DNA of 52,691 nt from an uncultured Muribaculaceae bacterium (GTDB lineage: Bacteria; Bacteroidota; Bacteroidia; Bacteroidales; Muribaculaceae): assembly GCA_910576935.1 (NCBI GenBank), contig CAJTKG010000005.1, positions 45,516 through 98,206 on the forward strand, read 5' to 3'. The first letter of the stretch is position 1; each line of letters begins with the position of its first letter. The notes beneath the pieces are model-generated. The model worked only from the letters and a program-made list of their open reading frames with translations, did no database searches and was not told where the DNA came from. Shown in pieces: positions 9,901 through 20,000 of this stretch. Position numbers and translations under genes: made by a program.

Positions 9901-11675
9901 TCAGCCTCTATGTCTTTGTATTCATATCCGTTATACACTGCCGACGAAAGCGACAGACGCGCGTCGGCTGAAGTTTTGGGCGAAAACGGGTCATAGCCAT
10001 GACCCGAGGCGGCCAACGTGCCTGTCACCTTGCCCACCCCGAGAAGAGGCATGATGCTGCTGACCGGAAACGAGCCGACGCTCACATCTGCCCTATAGTC
10101 TTCGCTGCGCGAGCGCCACAGGCCATCGAGAGCGACACTACCGCCTTCGGCGATTACCCTGACATTGCCGCCGAAAGTGCCGTTATCGGCCTTGATCCGA
10201 CCGACAATAGCCATCTGAGGTATCTCGAGCGCCGTCTCCGGCGAGAGGAACGTGCGTTTAAGATAACGTCCGTTGAGTATGCTGCCCGACAAAGCTATGT
10301 CGCCACCTATGCGCGCGGCATCGAAGACATCGTTCAGACACCCTTTGGCTTTCAGTGTGACTATACGGTTGACAGCCACATCGAGACGTCTGATATCGAG
10401 ACGCGAGGCAACGCCCGACAGGTCGACGGCAAGCTCGATGCCGTCATCGGCCGGAAGTGTCATCAAATAAGGCATGAACGCCGGGAACATCTTCCTCAGA
10501 TCAGAAATGCCGACAGCGCCTCCGGCTTTGAGCGCGAGAGGCAGATTGGGGTCGGCCATCATATCGCCCGCCCCTAAAAGGCCTGTGACATTGAGGTCTG
10601 TGACGGGAGTCGAGACTATAAAATCATTAAATTTAATTGCGGTCGAGTCGATGTCGAGCGTACCCGATGCCGAAAGAGTAACACCACAACGCTCGTGACC
10701 GCGCAGACGCAGCGGCAGTCTGACAACCGAAGCCTGATTATAGAAACCGCTGACATCAAGGTCGAGACTGTCAACCTCGATATAAGCGAAATCAAGACCC
10801 GGCAAGGGTTTGACACCGCGTGTGGTGTAAAGCGCTTTAGAGTCTGTAAAAGCGATGGAGGCGATAGTGACAGTCCATGGGGCCGACGACGTTGTATCTG
10901 CAGCGACAACCGGCGTCGAGGCAACGGTGGCCGAATCGGGCGCTATATATGCCGCCGACAGGCCGTCGCCGGCAAATCTACCGATAGCAATTTTACGGGC
11001 CGCGAGGTCTATCAGACCGCTTTCGAGAGAACCACGGCCTATAGTTGCGCCAAGAGAGTCTATCGTCGGCAACAGACGCATGGAATAACGCAGGTTATCG
11101 AGGCTGAGACGTCCGAGCCTGATGCTCATGGCTGACTGCGAAGCGGCTTCATCTGCCCGACTGACTGTCGACGTATCGGGATTGATTGTCATAGCGACAG
11201 CGGCATCGCACAAGCGTCCGTCTTTGATATCGATGGCCATGTCAGACAGCCTGACGGATGCCGGTGACAGCGACAGACTGCCTGCCGCCAAGGTCATATA
11301 CATGGCAGAGTCACGGTTGCCCATCACATAGCGCGCACCATCAGCCTCGAGAGTTGTGATATCGACCTCACCTGCGAGCAATGGCAACAAAGCCACATCG
11401 GCGACAAGACGGTCGGCGGCGACAAGCGTATCACCGCCGTTGACGACCGACAGACCGCCGACCTCGACCGACAGGGGGAACCCGAGCCTGAAGCTGTCGA
11501 GCGTGTAACGGATATCACTGTCCCTGTTAAGTTTACCGACAAGATGGACACGCAAGGTTTCCTGCAGCCACGGCGAATAGAGCGAGATAACAGTCCCGCA
11601 CACAAGCAACATAATCCCGAGGATAAAGAATCCCAGAGTCTTGAAAACATTTTTAATGACAATCGAGGCTTTCAC
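6876..11675 (-). CDS. tamB: TamB (translocation and assembly module / AsmA-like bridge protein)
   Basis: The 1599-residue protein starts at GTG 11675. It has one N-terminal membrane anchor (TLGFFILGIMLLVCGTVISL) and then a very long repetitive beta-rich region of alternating hydrophobic residues, typical of the beta-taco groove of TamB/AsmA-like proteins. The C-terminal quarter has the TamB (DUF490) domain with motifs such as NPTLNIHAMD, MNMMLYGVYTGG and VSKSLFNDRIKIVVGG. It spans the periplasm from the inner membrane to TamL. A Lys-rich C-terminal tail (KPKKKKDEP) overlaps the tamL start. The length is within the normal range for Bacteroidota. No clear -7 element lies directly upstream. Confidence 0.9.
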   Translation of the reverse strand: MKASIVIKNVFKTLGFFILGIMLLVCGTVISLYSPWLQETLRVHLVGKLNRDSDIRYTLDSFRLGFPLSVEVGGLSVVNGGDTLVAADRLVADVALLPLLAGEVDITTLEADGARYVMGNRDSAMYMTLAAGSLSLSPASVRLSDMAIDIKDGRLCDAAVAMTINPDTSTVSRADEAASQSAMSIRLGRLSLDNLRYSMRLLPTIDSLGATIGRGSLESGLIDLAARKIAIGRFAGDGLSAAYIAPDSATVASTPVVAADTTSSAPWTVTIASIAFTDSKALYTTRGVKPLPGLDFAYIEVDSLDLDVSGFYNQASVVRLPLRLRGHERCGVTLSASGTLDIDSTAIKFNDFIVSTPVTDLNVTGLLGAGDMMADPNLPLALKAGGAVGISDLRKMFPAFMPYLMTLPADDGIELAVDLSGVASRLDIRRLDVAVNRIVTLKAKGCLNDVFDAARIGGDIALSGSILNGRYLKRTFLSPETALEIPQMAIVGRIKADNGTFGGNVRVIAEGGSVALDGLWRSRSEDYRADVSVGSFPVSSIMPLLGVGKVTGTLAASGHGYDPFSPKTSADARLSLSSAVYNGYEYKDIEADVSLKDGKADVRLVSTDPSLPVTAQASGNLVGDVYEWTAAVDGEDIDLKALKFSEADMKVSLSLTADAAITPKQNIVDGRVALEDLTLERPEGDISVSDILAHLSANDSLTDLDFVNRDLNARFMAYCGLDSLMASFGKVSVAVDSQMARRRIDIEEIHNALPRLVFDMRAGRNNFVNDILATSKTGFSRLSVTADNDTTLRLNSRILGFVTGTTRLDTITFAARQHKEHLHFTGAVNNRPGTFDDFAKVKVDGFATKNIAALRLTQRNIKGKEGFDFGLKAEVGDSVLTVNVIPANPVIGYQNWELNRDNYVSYRFSDKHIDADIDMTGGNSSLKIFTAHVDGSDGQEDLIVRLGNIHLADWIAINPFAPPITGDLSADIKVNTVDGVYNGSGVVSLDKLTYGKQRVGDIKADFDLTTRPGGMLYAKSDVYVDGEKTITLAGNLNDTTSTSLYNLDFSMIRFPLATVNPFMPPGMATLSGVLNGNMVITGDSDAPVFNGKLDFDDTAVKLALTGTQYKFSDVEIPVIDNMVTFDSFKIRGINDNPLSIDGTVNLKSLSAPVLDLKLKADNMQLVNTRRASKGADVYGKAFISLDASVKGGLSLLFVDATLDIEPGTNVTYVIPDAANKLQSQSTGDMVKFVNFTDTTAVAFADSVATNEMALVLNAMLNINNGSTISVDLSSDGKDKVQIQSSGTLNFAMSPLRDSRLTGRLNLNDGFVRYTPPFMSEKLFNFYNNSYVAFNGDMMNPTLNIHAMDVMKANVTQQGQNSRLVNFDVIVNVTGTVNNMKVAFDLSTNDDVTVANELESMSAEQRANEAMNMMLYGVYTGGNTKGDTKMSANPLFSFLESQLNGWMANNIRGVDISFGINQYDRTVDGASSTTTSYSYQVSKSLFNDRIKIVVGGNYSTDANADENFSQNLINDISFEYFLNRSRTMYVRIFRHTGYESILEGEVTQTGVGFVYRRKLRRMSQMFNFLKPKKKKDEPTVVNDNINNQAIIDDEKNKDTK

Positions 11676-11751
11676 GCAGCAGTAGTAATTATGATGAACT
11701 TCTCAATAAAAAACAACTGAGTGACGGATAGGTTTTATCGGATGCCAAATT

Positions 11752-12645
11752 TCATTCGCGAAGTTTAATCCGCAGCGCCGTCGGCGACTCACCGAAATGA
11801 GTCTTTACATACTTACCGAAGAACGACAGATTGGGAAACAGCAACCGGTTTGAAATCTCCTTGACCGTCATATCGCTGTATTTGAGATAACGACGTATGT
11901 CTTCGACAACATAACTGTTGATCCAGTCAAACGCAGTGCGTCCGCTGACGTTTCGGCACACGGTCGACAGATATTTTGGCGTCACACACAACTGGCGTGC
12001 ATACCAAGCCACGAGCCTCGGACGCACCTCGACTTTGTTGAGCAGTTCGATAAAACGCTTGAACAATATTTCACGCTGACGCACGACACCGCCTCCGAAG
12101 CGGTCGCCCATCTCGCCCATGTCGGCAAGCAACTCGAAAAGAGCGGCGCGAACCACCGACAATATGATTTCACGGTCATACGGCGATTTGTCACTCAATG
12201 TAGCCTTGCGCTGCAGAATCCCGTCATAGAGCTGATATAGTTTGATCTTGTCACTGCTGATATCGACTATAGGATTGTCCATGACCCGCAATGCGCGATT
12301 CCACAGAGCGCTGTGCGACAGGTTGGTATGTATCAGATTCTGAGAAACACAAAAGACGTTTCCCTTGAAATCGTCACTGACCCTGAGATTTGCGACAAGG
12401 TCATTCGGGCGTCCTATTATCACCTGACGCGTCGCGATAGAGTGAAGATATGAGTTTATCTCTACGTCGAGACGTCCTTTGACACACATCACCACCGCAA
12501 ACATATTGAGCTTCATACACTCTATCCACGCCGGAAACTGGGCAATATCGTTGTAGAACACAAAATCGTCATCGAGGTTGCCGGTTATATTGGTCGTCTC
12601 GACAATGGCTTTAAGATTGATGGTGTCAAAATCGTCGCGTTTCAT
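11752..12645 (-). CDS. AraC-family transcriptional regulator
   Basis: The 297-residue protein has an N-terminal cupin-like sensing region and a C-terminal AraC helix-turn-helix pair over about residues 195-297. The expected landmarks are present: VTPKYLSTVCRNVSGRTAFDWI for the first HTH and a second ending NLSFFGKYVKTHFGESPTALR. Targets are unknown. It lies downstream of the ROK gene on the same strand but separated by a terminator-like hairpin, and 76 bp upstream of tamB. It may therefore form its own unit and may read into tamB. Confidence 0.88.
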   Translation of the reverse strand: MKRDDFDTINLKAIVETTNITGNLDDDFVFYNDIAQFPAWIECMKLNMFAVVMCVKGRLDVEINSYLHSIATRQVIIGRPNDLVANLRVSDDFKGNVFCVSQNLIHTNLSHSALWNRALRVMDNPIVDISSDKIKLYQLYDGILQRKATLSDKSPYDREIILSVVRAALFELLADMGEMGDRFGGGVVRQREILFKRFIELLNKVEVRPRLVAWYARQLCVTPKYLSTVCRNVSGRTAFDWINSYVVEDIRRYLKYSDMTVKEISNRLLFPNLSFFGKYVKTHFGESPTALRIKLRE

Positions 12646-12670
12646 GAAAGTCTGTGTTATTGATGATAAC

Positions 12671-12701
12671 GCGCCCGACGTCGGCTATTGACATCGGGCG
12701 C
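12671..12701 (-). terminator. Hairpin terminator after the ROK gene
   Basis: GCGCCCGA (12671-12678) pairs with TCGGGCGC (12694-12701), extended by GTC/GAC inside. It sits between the ROK stop at 12723 and the AraC start. It has no long T-run, so it may be a partial terminator. Confidence 0.5.
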
Positions 12702-12722
12702 AGTATCTGATGCTATAGAGAA

Positions 12723-13712
12723 TTATGACTCTGTCTTTGAAACCGCCGTAGCGGGCATCTTGGCCTCCCAGCCGAGAGCGCTGGCGCCGAGAACGGCGGC
12801 ATCAGCCTCTTTGAGTTCGCTGAGAAGGATTTTTGGTTTGCCCTTGAAGCACGGAAGCATGCTTCTGTCCATAGCCTGACGCATAGGTTTGAGCAGAAGC
12901 TCGCCCGATTTAGCCAGACCACCGAACAGAATGAAGGCTTCGGGCGACGAGAACACTGTCATATCGGCGAGAGCCTCACCAAGGATTGTGCCTGTATATA
13001 CAAATATTTCGTTGGCGAGAGCATCACCGCTCATGGCTGCGTCATATACATCTTTCGATGTAATCTGCTCGATGGGCAGGTTGCGCAGTAACGAGGGCTC
13101 GGTGCGTATCTCGAGGAACTCGCGCGCCGTGCGGGCGACACCTGTAGCCGAGCAATAGGCCTCGAGACAGCCCGTACGTCCGCAACCGCAGAGACGGCCG
13201 TTGTTACGCTTGACAATAAGGTGACCAAGCTCGCCGGCGAGACCGTCATGGCCGTAGACAACCTGTCCGTTGATGACAATACCCGATCCTACACCGGTTC
13301 CTAATGTAATCATTATAAAATCTTTGAGACCACGTGCTGCGCCATAAGTCATTTCGCCGATAGCGGCGGCGTTGGCGTCGTTGGTGATGGCCACGGGAAT
13401 ACCGAATTTATCGCTGACCAGCTCTGCCAGAGGTATGGGAGTCGGCCATGGCAGATTTACGCCGTCTTCGATCATACCGGTAAAATAGTTTGAATTGGGC
13501 GCGCCGATGCCTATGCCGTGGATTTTGTCGACAGCATCGTTGGCCACGATCAGACGTGTGGCTTCCTGATAAAGCTCGTCAAGATAATCCTCGATTTTAT
13601 TGTGTTTCGCTGTTTTGATAGACGCACTTGCCACAACGATACCGCGGGCATCCACAATTCCGAAGACGGTGTTTGTTCCGCCTATGTCGATTCCTAATAC
13701 ATAAGGTTTCAT
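12723..13712 (-). CDS. ROK-family sugar kinase (glucokinase-like)
   Basis: About 329 residues from ATG 13712. This start is preferred over the in-frame ATG at 13748 because the promoter -7 element (13754-13761) puts transcription initiation at about 13748. The ATP phosphate loop GIDIGGTNT is at residues 8-16, the catalytic Asp in NDANAAA is near 112, and the zinc site combines ELGH (His164) with CGCGRTGCLE (Cys175, 177, 182). ROK kinases phosphorylate glucose, N-acetylglucosamine, N-acetylmannosamine or fructose in the cytoplasm. With no HTH N-terminus this is an enzyme and not a repressor. The exact sugar cannot be read from sequence alone. Confidence 0.88.
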   Translation of the reverse strand: MKPYVLGIDIGGTNTVFGIVDARGIVVASASIKTAKHNKIEDYLDELYQEATRLIVANDAVDKIHGIGIGAPNSNYFTGMIEDGVNLPWPTPIPLAELVSDKFGIPVAITNDANAAAIGEMTYGAARGLKDFIMITLGTGVGSGIVINGQVVYGHDGLAGELGHLIVKRNNGRLCGCGRTGCLEAYCSATGVARTAREFLEIRTEPSLLRNLPIEQITSKDVYDAAMSGDALANEIFVYTGTILGEALADMTVFSSPEAFILFGGLAKSGELLLKPMRQAMDRSMLPCFKGKPKILLSELKEADAAVLGASALGWEAKMPATAVSKTES

Positions 13713-13753
13713 GATAGTAGTATATTTGGTTTTGGTTAAAAGATTCATTTCGG

Positions 13754-13785
13754 CAAAGGTAATAAAATTTTTTCCACCATCGCAA
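13754..13785 (-). promoter_or_regulatory. Promoter of the ROK kinase gene
   Basis: The minus strand has TACCTTTG at 13754-13761 and a TTGC/GTTG at about 20 bp upstream (13782-13786) in place of the ideal TTTG. Confidence 0.6.
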
Positions 13786-13936
13786 CACCCACGCCATCAA
13801 ATTACAGCACCGTATCATAATCAATGTTAAATCACTCCCTCCAAGAGGAATTACTCCCGGGAGGGGCTATGGCAGCCACCGTCGACTTTTTTCACTTATT
13901 CTCTGATTCTTATTTTATGTTACACAACATTTTTTA

Positions 13937-13967
13937 ATTGTCACATCACAAATTTTGCATAATTTTG
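13937..13967 (+). promoter_or_regulatory. Promoter of the structured intergenic RNA
   Basis: ATTG at 13937-13940, a 19-bp spacer, and TAATTTTG at 13960-13967. The -7 element matches the Bacteroidota consensus and the -33 element differs at one base. Predicted start of transcription is about 13973. Confidence 0.5.
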
Positions 13968-13972
13968 CAAAG

Positions 13973-14234
13973 ATTTCCACGCTGGGTTGTCGCAATATAT
14001 GACAGGAAGTGGGAGGTCATTACATAATGAAGCGTGTGCTGCGCTTTGTTTTGACGAATAGGAAATCTGACAGTTTTCAAACTCCGTCAAAATGATGCAA
14101 CAGCAGATGCCACGGGTGTGTATTTTACCTTTTCGGGTATTATGGCGTGGAGTCTGCGTTGCTCGTTCTACGGAGTTGGGCTATGCCAGATGCCACTATG
14201 CGAGAGCGAGCAACAGTGCGACTCCCGCTTTTTT
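13973..14234 (+). ncRNA. Candidate structured RNA (ncRNA or attenuating leader) with intrinsic terminator
   Basis: No credible ORF lies in 13749-14286. The interval holds three successive hairpins. AAGCG/CGCTT pair at 14030-14046. TTTTGACG (14049-14056) pairs with CGTCAAAA (14085-14092). In the third, GCG+GGAGTC (14145-14154) pairs with GACTCC+CGC (14220-14228), enclosing an inner GTTGCTCG/CGAGCAAC stem (14158-14165 / 14207-14214), and the outer stem is followed at once by six T (14229-14234). With the promoter at 13937-13967 this gives an RNA of about 260 nt. It ends 52 bp before the LRR gene, so it is either a separate small RNA or a terminator-controlled leader. I do not recognise the family. 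Confidence 0.5.
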
Positions 14235-14286
14235 ATTAATGAACAACATATAAATCACAAAAATATAAACCTAACTTATCACAAAA

Positions 14287-17019
14287 ATGGAGAAAATCAG
14301 AATCCTCCTTGTATGCATGCTCATCGAGCTGCTGCAAACCACCGCATTCAGCCAATTTCATGCTGTAGCGCAATCGACAACAGGTGCCTACTCAGTCACG
14401 GTCAATACACCCGGGACCTTTGGACAGATTATACTTCAGACCGTTGACAATTGGTCTGATGTTGTAGATCTGACAATTTCAGGACATTTGAATGCCGCTG
14501 ACATGGCATATTTCCAGCGTATGCAAAATCTAAAAAAATTAGATGTGAGCAATACCGATATCACAAGTATCGGCGGGTGCAGTGATCTTTCACAGCTTGA
14601 ATCAATTGTTCTCCCGGCTGATGTAACAACCATCGAAGACAATGCATTCTCCGGTTGTTCTTCTCTATCGTCTTTTGCTTTAAATAATATCGAAAGCATA
14701 GGAGCTTCAGCTTTTAACGGCTGTAATAGCCTTTCCGGCACAATTCACGGTCCTAAAGTTAAAACAATCGGCTCGCATGCATTTTACCGGTGTCTCAATA
14801 TAGAATCTATTTCTTTTCCTGTCATAGAAGAAATCGGGAATTCGGCCTTTGATGCAGGATATGATGGCAGCAAACTGTCTTCTGCCGAAATAGCTAATGT
14901 CAAATATATCGGAGAACGTGCTTTTCAATACTGTTCTTCATTAAAATCTATAAATTTACCGAATTGCATAAAATTCGGGGCTAACGGACACTCGTCTTAT
15001 GGATGTTTCCAAGATTGTCGCAATCTTACTAATGTTGTATTATCAGACAGACTCACTGAAATCACAAGCGGGTGTTTCCGTAATACCGGAATTCAACAAA
15101 TTGATTTACCGGCAAACCTCACGACAATCGGAGAATCAGCTTTTGAAGGAGCTAAATTGTCAAGTATTTCAATACCCGAAGGAGTTAAGGATATTGAAAA
15201 CAATGCTTTTTCAAATTGTCCTCTTGAAAATATAACCCTACCCTCTACATTGGAAAGCATCGAATACAATTCTTTCTTTTACAGAATAGAAGATTACAAC
15301 CCATCTACCGGAGAATATACCTACTCTTATGTTCTAAAGGATGTATACTGTAAAAGTATAGTTCCAATCGTTACTTCGGTTTTCAACAATGATATGGCAA
15401 AATCCGCTACTCTGCACGTACCTGTATTAAGCGTGTCTGCATATAAATTAGATGAAAACTGGTATAAATTTAATAAGATAGTAGCGCTCGAAGGCAATTT
15501 GTCAGACCTGACGATAAATAACACATTTACTCTAATTGATTATACCGGCCTTTCCGATAATGTCAATTTAACTCTTAAATCATCAGATAAGCAGAATACT
15601 GCAGGCCATCTAACAATCGGCGGACGGACTGCATTGTCCTTGAACAATTACATCCAGCGTCAAAACTTTAAATATGTAAGAGAGGAATACCGTGATGAAA
15701 ACGACAATTACGTCAGTAAATATACATATCCATATTGCACGACGTTAATTACCGACAATGAAGTTCGTGCCAATAATGTAACCACAAAGATACAACTCCC
15801 CACAAATCGCTGGTCATTCATTTCGTTCCCCTACGATGTCAATGTTTCAAGCATAGTAGTTCCCGAAGGAACAATGTGGGTTGTGCGTAAATACAATGGC
15901 GCAAATCGGGCTGCGATGTCCGGTGAAACCTGGGAAAATGTGACTTCAGGGCAAGTATTAAATGCCGGAGAAGGGTATATTTTTCATTGTATAAACGAAA
16001 ACGGAGATTCTTGGAATACTGATTACGTCGAGTTTGAATTCCCGGCTGTCAACAACTCTAACAAAAATAACATTTTCAGTTACGAAGATGTTGTAAAAAC
16101 CATCAAGGAATATCCGTCTGAATTGTCTCATAACCGGGGCTGGAATCTCATAGGCAACCCATATCCTGCATACTTGAGTAGTCAATACATCGACTTCCCG
16201 GCTCCGATTACAGTATGGGATGACGAAAGCTATATTGCCTATTCATTAGCTGATGATGAGTATGTATTGAGGCCAAATGAAGCATTCTTCGTTCAGTGTC
16301 CTGTAGACACAAAGCAAATCAAATTTTTAAAGGATGGCAGAACTCATTCTTTCAGTTCCGCCTCAGAGCCCTATCGTTCTCGTGCTATGACTCAAACATC
16401 TGATCACAGATCAATTTTCAATTTCATTATTTCAGATGAGAATTATTCGGATAGGACCCGTCTTGTATTGAATGAAACAGCTTCATGCGACTATGAAATC
16501 GAACGCGATGCAAGTAAATTTATGAGCAGCAATGAGACAGTGCCTCAGATATACTTAATAGACAATGGCGTTAAATACGCCATCGACGAACGTCCTTTAG
16601 GCACCGGTGAGTACACTCTTGGAATCCACATCGGCAGAGAGGGCAATTATAAGATTTCGCTGAATTCCAAGAATTCCGAATATGAGGTTTTACTCATTGA
16701 CAAGCGCACCAATGAGATAACAAACTTAAATGATGGCTCTTACTCTTTCGATTCCGAATCACAGACTATGAATAATCGTTTTAACATTAAGATTCGGGCT
16801 AAAGGAGACCAATCTTCAATTGAAGATATAGAGACCGATACAGTCGGGTTCCACGTCAATGGGAACAGACTGTACATTGCTCAGGAAGCAAATATTAATT
16901 TATATTCAGTAGATGGAAAGCTTGTATATAGCGGCATTGTCGATGGTTCTGTAGAATTATTCTCGGGTATATACATCCTTTCTATAAACGGCAATACTCA
17001 TAAAATTGCAATAAAGTAA
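14287..17019 (+). CDS. Secreted BspA-type leucine-rich repeat protein with T9SS-type tail
   Basis: The 910-residue protein has an N-terminal signal peptide. It has about seven LRR_5 (BspA/TpLRR) repeats over residues 85-330 with the pattern I(G/E)xxAFxxCxxLxxIxLP (e.g. IEDNAFSGCSSLSSF). A beta-rich middle region follows (RGWNLIGNPYPAYL is typical of cell-surface proteins in this phylum). The last 70 residues resemble a type IX sorting domain (LYSVDGKLVYSG ... LFSGIYILSI). It is probably surface-anchored or released and adhesive. The gene is clearly AT-richer than the tam and dsb operons, hinting at acquisition. It is 7 bp upstream of the next large gene and likely co-transcribed. No T9SS machinery gene is in the window. 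Confidence 0.82.
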   Translation: MEKIRILLVCMLIELLQTTAFSQFHAVAQSTTGAYSVTVNTPGTFGQIILQTVDNWSDVVDLTISGHLNAADMAYFQRMQNLKKLDVSNTDITSIGGCSDLSQLESIVLPADVTTIEDNAFSGCSSLSSFALNNIESIGASAFNGCNSLSGTIHGPKVKTIGSHAFYRCLNIESISFPVIEEIGNSAFDAGYDGSKLSSAEIANVKYIGERAFQYCSSLKSINLPNCIKFGANGHSSYGCFQDCRNLTNVVLSDRLTEITSGCFRNTGIQQIDLPANLTTIGESAFEGAKLSSISIPEGVKDIENNAFSNCPLENITLPSTLESIEYNSFFYRIEDYNPSTGEYTYSYVLKDVYCKSIVPIVTSVFNNDMAKSATLHVPVLSVSAYKLDENWYKFNKIVALEGNLSDLTINNTFTLIDYTGLSDNVNLTLKSSDKQNTAGHLTIGGRTALSLNNYIQRQNFKYVREEYRDENDNYVSKYTYPYCTTLITDNEVRANNVTTKIQLPTNRWSFISFPYDVNVSSIVVPEGTMWVVRKYNGANRAAMSGETWENVTSGQVLNAGEGYIFHCINENGDSWNTDYVEFEFPAVNNSNKNNIFSYEDVVKTIKEYPSELSHNRGWNLIGNPYPAYLSSQYIDFPAPITVWDDESYIAYSLADDEYVLRPNEAFFVQCPVDTKQIKFLKDGRTHSFSSASEPYRSRAMTQTSDHRSIFNFIISDENYSDRTRLVLNETASCDYEIERDASKFMSSNETVPQIYLIDNGVKYAIDERPLGTGEYTLGIHIGREGNYKISLNSKNSEYEVLLIDKRTNEITNLNDGSYSFDSESQTMNNRFNIKIRAKGDQSSIEDIETDTVGFHVNGNRLYIAQEANINLYSVDGKLVYSGIVDGSVELFSGIYILSINGNTHKIAIK

Positions 17020-17026
17020 AACCTTT

Positions 17027-20000
17027 ATGAAACATTATATATTATTCATTGTGGCAATCCTGTCTTGTCTGACAGGATTTGCCCAAGGTGGATATAATCC
17101 TGAGAATCCGGGCGATCCTAACCCTATATACAGACTGGATGTATTGGCAGCGCCAAGTAGAGGAGGAGACGTATCACCGAAATTGTTGAATGTAGAGGTT
17201 GGAACCACGGTTTCTTGTGTAGCAACCCCCAAAACCGGGTATGAATTCAGCCGATGGATGATTGGAGATTCTGTGGTCTCATTGAATTCGGAATTTGATT
17301 TTAAAATGCCCGCTCATTCAGAGGTTCTCACTGCACATTTTGATTATAAAGGCTATGATCCCCAGAATCCCGGAGATCCATTTGCCGACGGTTTTCATCA
17401 TAAAGTAACATTATACGCATCTCCCTCATTCGGAGGATATTTCAGCGAATCAGTATTTTATTTGAAAGAAAATGAGAGATCCCTTGTCTATGCTTGGTCT
17501 TATGACGATTATAGCTTCATAGGATGGTACTCAGACAATGAACTTATATCTACTTCCAATCCTATGGAGATACAGATGGGTAAAGAAAATCGGACTTTTA
17601 CGGCTAAGTTCAGCTATTCTCCACAAAATCCAATTGACCCATCAAGTTATGTATATGATAAAAACGAGGATTTGGTAAAAGTATATTCTTCAAGAAGCAA
17701 ATTGATTTCGTCTTTGCCGACCGAAGTAACAAGTAACAGCTATGATGCGTATGGAATAATTTTTTCAGGTATTATCGGATTAGATGATCTGGAAACTGTC
17801 GCGGAAATTGCAAATCATTACCAACTAATTGATCTAAAATCAACTAACGGTCTGACAGTAATTCCCTCCTCTATTCTTTATAGTAGCAGATTAGAAAAGC
17901 TCATACTACCTGAAAAGCTTGAATATCTTGACAAAAATTGTTTTTACGAATGTAAAAATTTAAGAGAAATACATTTATACTCTAAGACTCCGCCAAAAGT
18001 TATAGGAGATAGTATCTCGAATAATCATGATTTGATTGTACGTGTACCTGCACAATCACTCCAGCAATACAAATATCATGAAGTTTTTGGTCAATTTACG
18101 ATTCTTCCTTTGACTGATGAAATGGCGTACGTTGTCGTTAATCTTCCTGATATTGTTGCCACAAAGCCATTCGTAAATTCAAAGATTTCATTGAAAAATC
18201 AGACTACCGGACAGACTATCAGCTATAATTTAGGTAAAAAGACTACTTATACATTCTCAAACTTATTAAAAAACCAAACGTATTCGTTAGAAATCAAAAC
18301 GAATTCAGGGGCTTCATTGTCTGTTCCCCAGACCTTATACCTTGACGATAATAAGACCATTGAAATCAATGAGTTAAAGACTCCTATAGACATAAGGCTT
18401 CATTTGACGAATACTGACGGAGCAGAGCTTACAGAAGGTTATGATGTCTTATGGTATGATGAATCCGGCAATCATCTTTCAACTGGATTGAGTCTCTCTG
18501 ACAGAATAGAAGGAGAGTGCGTGAGATATCAAATTTCTCTTATGAGCAGTTTATATCCTCTTTACCTTCCCTTAGAACCTTGTAATATAATAGTCTCCGA
18601 TAGCGAAAAGGATATTTTTGTAAGACTTGCCAACAGGCTTCGGAAAACTGTTACAGGAAAAATTACCGGAGAAAATAATATTCCTATTGCTAATGCTTTA
18701 ATTGATATAAAGCAAACTTACAGTGATTTTACAACCAGCTTTTCATGTCATACTGATAATGCCGGTGTCTTCTCAATAGAGATTCCAAAATATCATTCAG
18801 TAATGAATGTAATTTGTGCCGGATTCGCAACAGAAAGCATTGAACTTTCCGATTCTCAGACAAAAGCAGATTTTAGTTTGAAATATGGCAGTGTATGTGA
18901 AATTTCTATAGATATTCCGACTAAAGGGACTGAAGACGAAACGAAATCAAAGAATATCGACATGAGTGATTTAGAGGTCCATGTCATTAATAAGAGTACG
19001 AATAAGGTTATTCAGGATTTCCTTTTTGAAAATGGACATATCCTTTTTGAATCAGGAGTCGTCCCAGGAAATATTCTTGAAATATCAGTCTCAAGTCAAT
19101 CAGATAGTTTTAATACGATTGTACAGAATGTGACAATTCCGCAAAAAGGGTATTGCAGTATTACATTAGAGCCGGAATATCATAATTCTATAGAGTTAAA
19201 TTACTCAAACTTTTATAACTCAGATGATATAGCATTGCTCTATGACGCAGAAGGACTTTTGCGAAGACAAGAACCTCTTGAGGAAAAAACGGTCTTTCAA
19301 AATGTCCCGAATGGCAGATATCACATCGTATGTATGAATAATAATCTTGACATTCCTAAAATGTTGAGATTCTCGAATCTTGAAAGCTTAGGGTATGTCT
19401 GCGAAAAGGATTACCTTATGTTTGAAGTAGAAATGACCTCACAAAAGGATGAGGAAATCAAAGTTGGTCAAATACCTGATATAAGCATAAAGCAGCAGTT
19501 AGTTGATCCTTCATATTCTCTAACAAAAATTAGTGCTCCGAAATCTACTGTAGGTTCGATGCTGACACTAAGTGTCAGGTATAAGCTTATACAAGAAAAT
19601 ATGAGCGAATCTTCAGACTATTCCCTCGTGATAGAGATACCGGATAATTTTGTTATCGAACCGAATTCTTTGATCTCTAAGAATAAGTCGGATGTTGAAT
19701 ATGACATTGAAGACAATACGATTATTATAAGAGGTATACAAAATGAAGAAACCTATAAGTTATGTCTGACGCCCGTCTCAAATGGTCGAAATTCAATAAA
19801 TACTTATATATCTGATAACCTCAACCGTAAACATGTATTAGGCAATGTTGAAATATCTGTTGCCGATGCTTCGATAAACTTTAGAAACTACACAGCAGAT
19901 TCAAATATTCTAATTCATGGAAATGCTGTTCCAGGCTCGGAAGTCGACATAATTTATAATGGGAGTACTGTCTGTAAAACTATGTCGGGTTTAAATGGAT

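Noticed and set aside
12723..13748. Longer ROK protein starting at 13748
   Set aside because: The promoter places the transcript start at about 13748, and ROK homology begins at the ATG at 13712.
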